NCBI GenBank assembly: GCA_946887105.1
Contig: CAMPKJ010000186.1
Span: forward strand, 1 to 9,724
DNA from: an uncultured Acidobacteriota bacterium
GTDB lineage: Bacteria > Acidobacteriota > Thermoanaerobaculia > Gp7-AA8
Direction: 5' to 3'
Length of the DNA: 9,724 bases
A model generated the notes under the pieces. It had not been told where the DNA came from. It did not search any database and saw only the letters and a list, made by a program, of their open reading frames with translations. Made by a program: the position numbers and the translations under genes. Shown here one piece after another: positions 6,240-9,724 of the stretch; position 1 is the stretch's first letter; the number at the start of each line of letters is the position of its first letter.

Positions 6240-6746
6240 TCACCGCCAATTCGGCTCGGGGCGCCCGAACCACACCCACGCGATGTAATCGACCAGCGGC
6301 GGCTCGCCGCCCAGCTCGCGGAAGCGGGCGTTGATCTGGCCGCGGTGGTAGGTGCTGTGCGCGGGGAGTTGCACGAGCGTATCGGCCAGCGTCGGTGCCT
6401 GCAGTGGACGTCCGAGCTGTTCCGCGAAGTCCTGCAGCCAGGGCATGATCACGATCTCGCTCAGCGACTCCGGGTCGATGCGCGCGATGAAGGCATCCGC
6501 GTCGGGGTAATACGCGCGCGCCCATTCGCGCAGCACGCCGGGATCGCGCTTCTCGTAGAGATGCTCGAAATTCAGCTCGCCGCCGGTCCACATCAGATAG
6601 AACGCCCGCTGCACCACATGCACGTGCAGCAGGAGCTTCATCAACCGTTTGTCCGCGGTCGCCTCGGGGGTCAGCGCACGCCAGACCTCCGCGTCCGCCC
6701 ATTGCATGTGGCGGAACAGATCGCGGGCCAGGCTGAGCGTGATCAT
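6240..6746 (-). CDS. DinB-like four-helix-bundle protein (putative metal-dependent)
   Basis: A 168-residue member of the DinB/YfiT-like superfamily, which comprises four-helix bundles carrying a three-histidine metal site; some members are thiol transferases, many are uncharacterised. The family pattern is visible: an N-terminal helix with a HMQWAD motif (13-18), a histidine near 41-43 in LLLHVHVVQ, and the paired histidines 130 and 134 in HSTYHRGQINARFRELGG, followed by the typical PPLVDYIAW end. All three metal ligands therefore appear present. Its ATG lies within the stop of the biotin carrier gene (ATGA, four-base overlap), so it is translated from the carboxylase message; why it belongs there is unclear. 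The symbol dinB is avoided because that also names DNA polymerase IV. Confidence 0.88.
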   Translation of the reverse strand: MITLSLARDLFRHMQWADAEVWRALTPEATADKRLMKLLLHVHVVQRAFYLMWTGGELNFEHLYEKRDPGVLREWARAYYPDADAFIARIDPESLSEIVIMPWLQDFAEQLGRPLQAPTLADTLVQLPAHSTYHRGQINARFRELGGEPPLVDYIAWVWFGRPEPNWR

Positions 6747-7240
6747 GAGATGTGCAGCAATTCTGCGCCTGATTCGACGGTCTGTCCGGCTTCGACGAAC
6801 AACTCGTCGACGGTGCCGTCGGCCGGAGCGGCGATCTCGTTCTCCATCTTCATGGCCTCGAGGATCAGCAGGCCGGCGCCCTTGCGCACGGCGTCGCCTT
6901 TCGCGACCAGCACGCGCACCACGCGCCCCGGCATCATCGCCTTCACCACACCACTGCCGCCGATCTCGTCTTCGCGCCTGCGCCGCTTCGCCGCCAGCGG
7001 ATCGATGATGTCGACGGTGACGGTCGCGCCGCCGATGGAGATCTCGTGCGTGTTCCCCGAGGAGTGATGTGTGAGCGCGAGTTGCGTTCCGTCATCGAGG
7101 AGGAGGGAGCGCACATGCGGCCCGGCGCTGACGAGGTCCGCTTCCAGCCAGCGCTCGCCGATGCGCACGCGATAGCCGGAGCCATGGCGCAGCACTTCGA
7201 CTTCCGTGTCGACACCTTCGCGACGGGCGATGAATCTCAC
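6743..7240 (-). CDS. Biotin carboxyl carrier protein (BT-like plus biotinyl domain)
   Basis: A 165-residue protein with a C-terminal biotinyl domain: MMPGRVVRVLVAKGDAV (102-118) and the biotin-attachment motif EAMKMEN (128-134) with Lys131, 34 residues from the C-terminus as is normal. Residues 1-80 form beta strands resembling the BT (linker) domain of acyl-CoA carboxylase alpha subunits, joined by an Arg-rich stretch (85-89) rather than the Ala/Pro linker of AccB. With the upstream biotin carboxylase it amounts to a PccA/MccA-type alpha subunit split into two chains. The GTG start (7240) overlaps the upstream stop (GTGA) and has GAGG eight bases before it. Propionyl-, acetyl- or methylcrotonyl-CoA could be the substrate; the carboxyltransferase is not in the window. 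Confidence 0.9.
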   Translation of the reverse strand: MRFIARREGVDTEVEVLRHGSGYRVRIGERWLEADLVSAGPHVRSLLLDDGTQLALTHHSSGNTHEISIGGATVTVDIIDPLAAKRRRREDEIGGSGVVKAMMPGRVVRVLVAKGDAVRKGAGLLILEAMKMENEIAAPADGTVDELFVEAGQTVESGAELLHIS

Positions 7241-8736
7241 AGGCGGCCTCGTACTCCTTCGCCACGCGCCGCATCGCGCCAGCGCGATGGTCCATCTTCG
7301 GGCAGCTTCACGTTCTGCGATTCCTCGAACGCGAGGATCGCCGCCGCGGCGATGGCCGCTTCGATGTCGTGTTCGGAGGCGGGCGGATGCGAGAAGTCGA
7401 TCGACTTCAGGATGCGATCGATGAAGCCGGTGTCGAACTCGCCGGCGCGGAACCGCTCGTCGTTCATGATGAACGTGAAGAACGGGATGGTGGTCATGAT
7501 CCCTTCGACGCGGTACTCGGTCAGCGCGCGCTTCATCCGGCCGATCGCTTCCTCGCGCGTCTGTCCGTGCGCGATCAGCTTCGAGAGCATCGGGTCGTAG
7601 AACACCGGCACCGTGTAGCCGGGATAGACGCCCTGATCGTTGCGCACGCCAGGCCCCTGCGGGAGGCTGATATGGCGGATGAGGCCCGGCGACGGCGCGA
7701 AGTTGCGGGCTGGATCTTCCGCGTAGATGCGGCATTCGATGGCGTGTCCGAGAGGGCGGAGATCTTCCTGCCGGAACGACAGGCGCTCGCCGCGTGCGAC
7801 GCGCAGTTGCTCCTTCACCAGATCGACGCCCCAGACCATTTCGGTGACCGGATGCTCGACCTGCAGGCGCGTGTTCATCTCGAGAAAATAGAACTCGCGA
7901 TCGGGACCCATCAGGCATTCGATGGTTCCGGTCGAGTAGTAGTTCACCGCCGCGCCGGCCTTCACGGCCATGGCGCCGAGGCGCGCGCGGAGCTCGTCGT
8001 CGACCACGGGCGACGGACACTCCTCGACCACTTTCTGATGGCGGCGCTGGAGCGTGCATTCGCGCTCGCCGACGTGCACGATGTTGCCGTGCTGATCGCC
8101 AACGATCTGCACTTCGATGTGGCGCGGCGAGGCGATGAACTTCTCCGCGTACACGGAGGCGTCGCCGAAGAACGACTCCGCTTCACTCGTGACGCGCTCG
8201 TACGCGTTGCGCAGCTCTTCCTCGCGCTCAACGAGGCGCATCCCTTTGCCGCCGCCGCCCGCGCTCGCTTTGATCATGATCGGGAAGCCGGCGGAGCGCG
8301 CGAAGTCGGCGATTTCGCCGAACGACTTCACCGGCTCGGTGAGGCCGGGCACGACCGGCACCCCGGCGGCGTGCATCCGCTGGCGCGACTCGGTCTTCGA
8401 TCCCATCGCCTCGATCGATTCGGGCGACGGTCCGATGAACAGCAGTCCTTCGTCGCGGCAGGCGCGCGCGAAAGCGGCATTCTCCGCGAGAAATCCGTAT
8501 CCGGGATGGATGGCCTCGGCGCCGCTTTTCTTCGCCGCCTCGAGGATGCGATCGACGCGCAGGTAACTCTCGCGCGACGGCGCGGGTCCGATCGGCATGG
8601 CCTGATCGGCGGATGCAACGTGCAACGCGGCACGGTCGGGCTCGGAGTACACCGCGACCGTCGGATAGCCCATTTCGCGGCAGGCGCGGATGACGCGCAC
8701 GGCGATCTCGCCGCGGTTCGCAATGAGCACCTTCAT
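7237..8736 (-). CDS. accC: Biotin carboxylase subunit of an acyl-CoA carboxylase
   Basis: ATP-grasp enzyme that carboxylates biotin on the carrier protein using bicarbonate and ATP. It is 499 residues from ATG 8736. Visible motifs: KVLIANRGEIAVRVIRA at the start, HPGYGFLAENA (77-87), the ATP-binding Gly-rich loop AGGGGKGM (159-166), the RRHQKVVEE segment (231-239), and the catalytic EMNTRLQVEHPVTE block (286-299). It is about 50 residues longer than E. coli AccC (449), and the extra C-terminal helical part matches the alpha subunits of propionyl/methylcrotonyl-type carboxylases. ATG 8748 would add MPAG; ATG 8781 would overlap the divergent gene and is unlikely. The stop overlaps the carrier gene start. 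No clear ribosome binding site; a TACAAT box precedes the start. Confidence 0.95.
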   Translation of the reverse strand: MKVLIANRGEIAVRVIRACREMGYPTVAVYSEPDRAALHVASADQAMPIGPAPSRESYLRVDRILEAAKKSGAEAIHPGYGFLAENAAFARACRDEGLLFIGPSPESIEAMGSKTESRQRMHAAGVPVVPGLTEPVKSFGEIADFARSAGFPIMIKASAGGGGKGMRLVEREEELRNAYERVTSEAESFFGDASVYAEKFIASPRHIEVQIVGDQHGNIVHVGERECTLQRRHQKVVEECPSPVVDDELRARLGAMAVKAGAAVNYYSTGTIECLMGPDREFYFLEMNTRLQVEHPVTEMVWGVDLVKEQLRVARGERLSFRQEDLRPLGHAIECRIYAEDPARNFAPSPGLIRHISLPQGPGVRNDQGVYPGYTVPVFYDPMLSKLIAHGQTREEAIGRMKRALTEYRVEGIMTTIPFFTFIMNDERFRAGEFDTGFIDRILKSIDFSHPPASEHDIEAAIAAAAILAFEESQNVKLPEDGPSRWRDAARGEGVRGRL

Positions 8737-8746
8737 GCCGGCCGGC

Positions 8747-8752
8747 ATTGTA
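8747..8752 (-). promoter_or_regulatory. Candidate -10 box (TACAAT) before the biotin carboxylase gene
   Basis: TACAAT on the minus strand ends ten bases before ATG 8736, the same box and spacing as before acyP at 1418-1423. No convincing -35 is seen at the expected distance. If used, it excludes the ATG at 8748 as start and gives a leader of only a few bases. Confidence 0.35.
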
Positions 8753-8779
8753 GCCGTAACGCTGCTACCATTCGCCGCC

Positions 8780-9103
8780 ATGTCGAACGAAGCACTTCAA
8801 CAGCAGCGCTCGCAGATTCTCTCCGGCGTCGTGAATACGTTGCTCTCGGATCTGAAGAGCGGCAACGGCGATAAAGACCGGCGCCGCCAGGTCGAGGAAT
8901 GGATGCGCACGCTCGCGGAGAAATACCCCGAGTTCCGCATCGAGGCCGGCCTGCGCGACTACTACCTCGCCGAGGCGGAACGCCTGCGCGCCGATTTCGA
9001 CAAGGCCAGCGATCTCACCGAGAAGCTCGGATTGGGCCGCAGCATCGAGTCGTTTCTGGATCGAGCCACGGAGTACGACCGGCGGATCGCGGATCGCGGC
9101 TAG
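8780..9103 (+). CDS. Small charged all-helical protein, function unknown
   Basis: I do not recognise this 107-residue protein. It is predicted by eye to be almost wholly helical and rich in Glu, Asp, Arg and Lys, with no membrane segment or Cys: helix about 3-27, a short SGNGDKD turn, a helix about 34-46 ([14 protein letters not shown]), a long charged helix about 51-83 ([20 protein letters not shown], then SDLTEKLGL), and a last helix to the end. This looks like a helical bundle or coiled coil. It runs divergently from the biotin carboxylase gene, with 43 bases between starts, and ends just before the terminator at 9118. No ribosome binding site precedes ATG 8780; TACCAT at 8766-8771 is a weak -10 candidate. 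An open frame continues upstream to 8690 but overlaps the accC start. Confidence 0.78.
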   Translation: MSNEALQQQRSQILSGVVNTLLSDLKSGNGDKDRRRQVEEWMRTLAEKYPEFRIEAGLRDYYLAEAERLRADFDKASDLTEKLGLGRSIESFLDRATEYDRRIADRG

Positions 9104-9117
9104 GGGACCAGCAACAA

Positions 9118-9143
9118 AAAAGCTCGCCTCCCGGCGAGCTTTT
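9118..9143. terminator. Bidirectional intrinsic terminator between the tRNA and the helical-protein gene
   Basis: An 11-bp perfect stem (AAAAGCTCGCC, 9118-9128, with GGCGAGCTTTT, 9133-9143) closes a four-base loop. Read on the minus strand, the stem runs into a six-T stretch just downstream of the tRNA 3' end, a standard Rho-independent terminator for secG-tRNA-Leu. Read on the plus strand it follows the stop at 9103 and has four T residues, so it probably ends that transcript too. Confidence 0.88.
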
Positions 9144-9147
9144 GCAA

Positions 9148-9232
<85 letters not shown>

Positions 9233-9249
9233 TGGCGTTGCAAAGAACC

Positions 9250-9543
9250 TTACTTCGAAGCGGGCTGCGCCGGGGCGGCCGGAGCGGGAGTGCCGCTCAG
9301 GACCGAGCCGCGCGGACGGGCCTGCAGGATTGCGAGAGACATCGAGGTGATGACGAACGCGACGAAGAAGCCGGTCGTCAGCTTGTGCAGGAGCGTCGTC
9401 GCGCCGCGCGCGCCGAATGCTGTCTGCGAGCCACCGCCACCAAACGCCCCCGCCAGATCCGCGCCCTTGCCCTGCTGGACGAGGACCACGAGGATCAGAA
9501 AAAGGCTGATGATGACGTGCAAAATCACAAGTAGGACGATCAT
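9250..9543 (-). CDS. secG: Protein-export membrane protein SecG
   Basis: SecG is the small, non-essential subunit of the SecYEG translocon that supports SecA-driven export. The 97-residue product has the family plan: first membrane helix about 3-22, the conserved [24 protein letters not shown] loop (about 21-44), second membrane helix about 57-75, and an Ala/Pro-rich C-terminal tail of about 18 residues. The Lys-Gly and Gly-rich loop features are the usual signature. ATG 9543 has a GGAG ribosome binding site six bases upstream and a good promoter at 9586-9614. It is followed at 17 bases by tRNA-Leu(GAG), the same neighbour as in Escherichia coli (secG-leuU). Confidence 0.95.
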   Translation of the reverse strand: MIVLLVILHVIISLFLILVVLVQQGKGADLAGAFGGGGSQTAFGARGATTLLHKLTTGFFVAFVITSMSLAILQARPRGSVLSGTPAPAAPAQPASK

Positions 9544-9585
9544 GGAATCTCCGGTGCGCTGACCCGAAACGGGACAGGGACGCGA

Positions 9586-9614
9586 ATTCTTCCCGGAAAC
9601 GGACGCGGCGTCAA
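9586..9614 (-). promoter_or_regulatory. Sigma-70-type promoter of secG-tRNA-Leu
   Basis: On the minus strand, TTGACG (-35, 9609-9614; five of six consensus bases) and AAGAAT (-10, 9586-9591; four of six) are separated by the optimal 17 bases. Transcription would start near 9579, giving a leader of about 36 bases with a GGAG ribosome site. It lies between secG and hairpin C, which would block read-through from upstream. Confidence 0.6.
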
Positions 9615-9625
9615 CCCCCCCGGAA

Positions 9626-9714
9626 GTCGCAGAGTCTCAAAGTCGCAAAGTCTCAAAGAAAAGGCCGCGGGAGACGCCGCCCTTTGAGACTTTGCGACTT
9701 TGCGACTTTGCGAC
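9626..9714. repeat. Inverted repeat made of 8-base tandem units (hairpin C)
   Basis: The left arm (9626-9658) is four octamers, GTCGCAGA, GTCTCAAA, GTCGCAAA and GTCTCAAA, plus G. The right arm (9682-9714) is the inverted array; read in complement it is GTCGCAAA three times, then GTCTCAAA and G. The 33-base arms match at 31 positions. The spacer (9659-9681, 23 bases) is G+C-rich. The rest of 9544-9724 holds only the secG promoter and leader. Lying upstream of the secG -35, hairpin C probably ends or insulates a transcript from beyond the window's right edge. Confidence 0.88.
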
Positions 9715-9724
9715 TCCCCCTCAC

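Noticed and set aside
3585..7067. A 1160-codon open frame on the plus strand across the pseudokinase and DinB-like genes
   Set aside because: It is antisense to well-supported genes; its product is Arg/His/Gly-rich low-quality sequence with no domain. Long antisense frames are expected at this G+C content.
6743..8059. A single long frame through the carrier protein gene, read as a 438-residue protein
   Set aside because: Only the part from about 7240 is protein-like; the upstream part is an out-of-frame shadow of the biotin carboxylase gene.
7369..8874. A 501-codon plus-strand frame opposite the biotin carboxylase gene
   Set aside because: It is antisense to a strongly conserved enzyme, and its translation has no recognisable domain.
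9626..9714. Hairpin C, and likewise A and B, as CRISPR arrays
   Set aside because: Units are only 7-10 bases, directly abutting with no unique spacers, and no cas genes are present.

Overview
The window is a gene-dense, high-G+C (roughly two thirds G+C by eye) bacterial chromosome segment. Gene content and the large membrane protein joining kinase-like, cyclase-like and TPR regions would fit Acidobacteriota or a similar phylum. That placement is an inference; no rRNA or other strong taxonomic marker is present. I see no insertion sequence, phage gene, CRISPR array or other mobile element.

Layout. Bases 1-2242 (+) hold a tightly packed housekeeping run: the end of surE, pcm (overlapping surE), a small membrane-anchored protein with a Lys/Arg-rich tail, acyP and apt (one-base overlap). 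It ends at a long hairpin built from 7-base repeats (2244-2354). That hairpin is shared with a convergent (-) pair: a small unknown gene and a pterin synthase of the COG0720 family, whose Cys-x5-His-Gly-His motif is of the animal PTPS kind rather than the usual QueD kind. Head-to-head with it, a small unknown gene (3008-3316, +) runs 50 bp into the 3' end of the next gene.

Bases 3267-8736 (-) hold, in transcription order, a biotin carboxylase, a biotin carrier protein and a DinB-family protein, coupled by 4-base start/stop overlaps. A second repeat hairpin (6148-6235) follows, and then a 953-residue membrane protein. Its cytoplasmic half is a kinase fold that has lost its catalytic residues, followed by a cyclase-like domain that has also lost key residues. 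The outer half is TPR-like. This is the most unusual protein in the window.

Bases 8780-9724 hold a small helical unknown gene (+), a terminator, and a (-) secG-tRNA-Leu(GAG) unit with a recognisable sigma-70-type promoter. A third repeat hairpin (9626-9714) lies upstream.

Two patterns run through the window. First, three intergenic regions carry hairpins unrelated in sequence but alike in plan: about four tandem copies of a 7-, 8- or 8-10-base unit, facing an inverted copy across a short spacer. Second, several genes at the head of a transcript lack a ribosome binding site but have a -10-like box 6-10 bases before the start codon, suggesting leaderless or nearly leaderless mRNAs.
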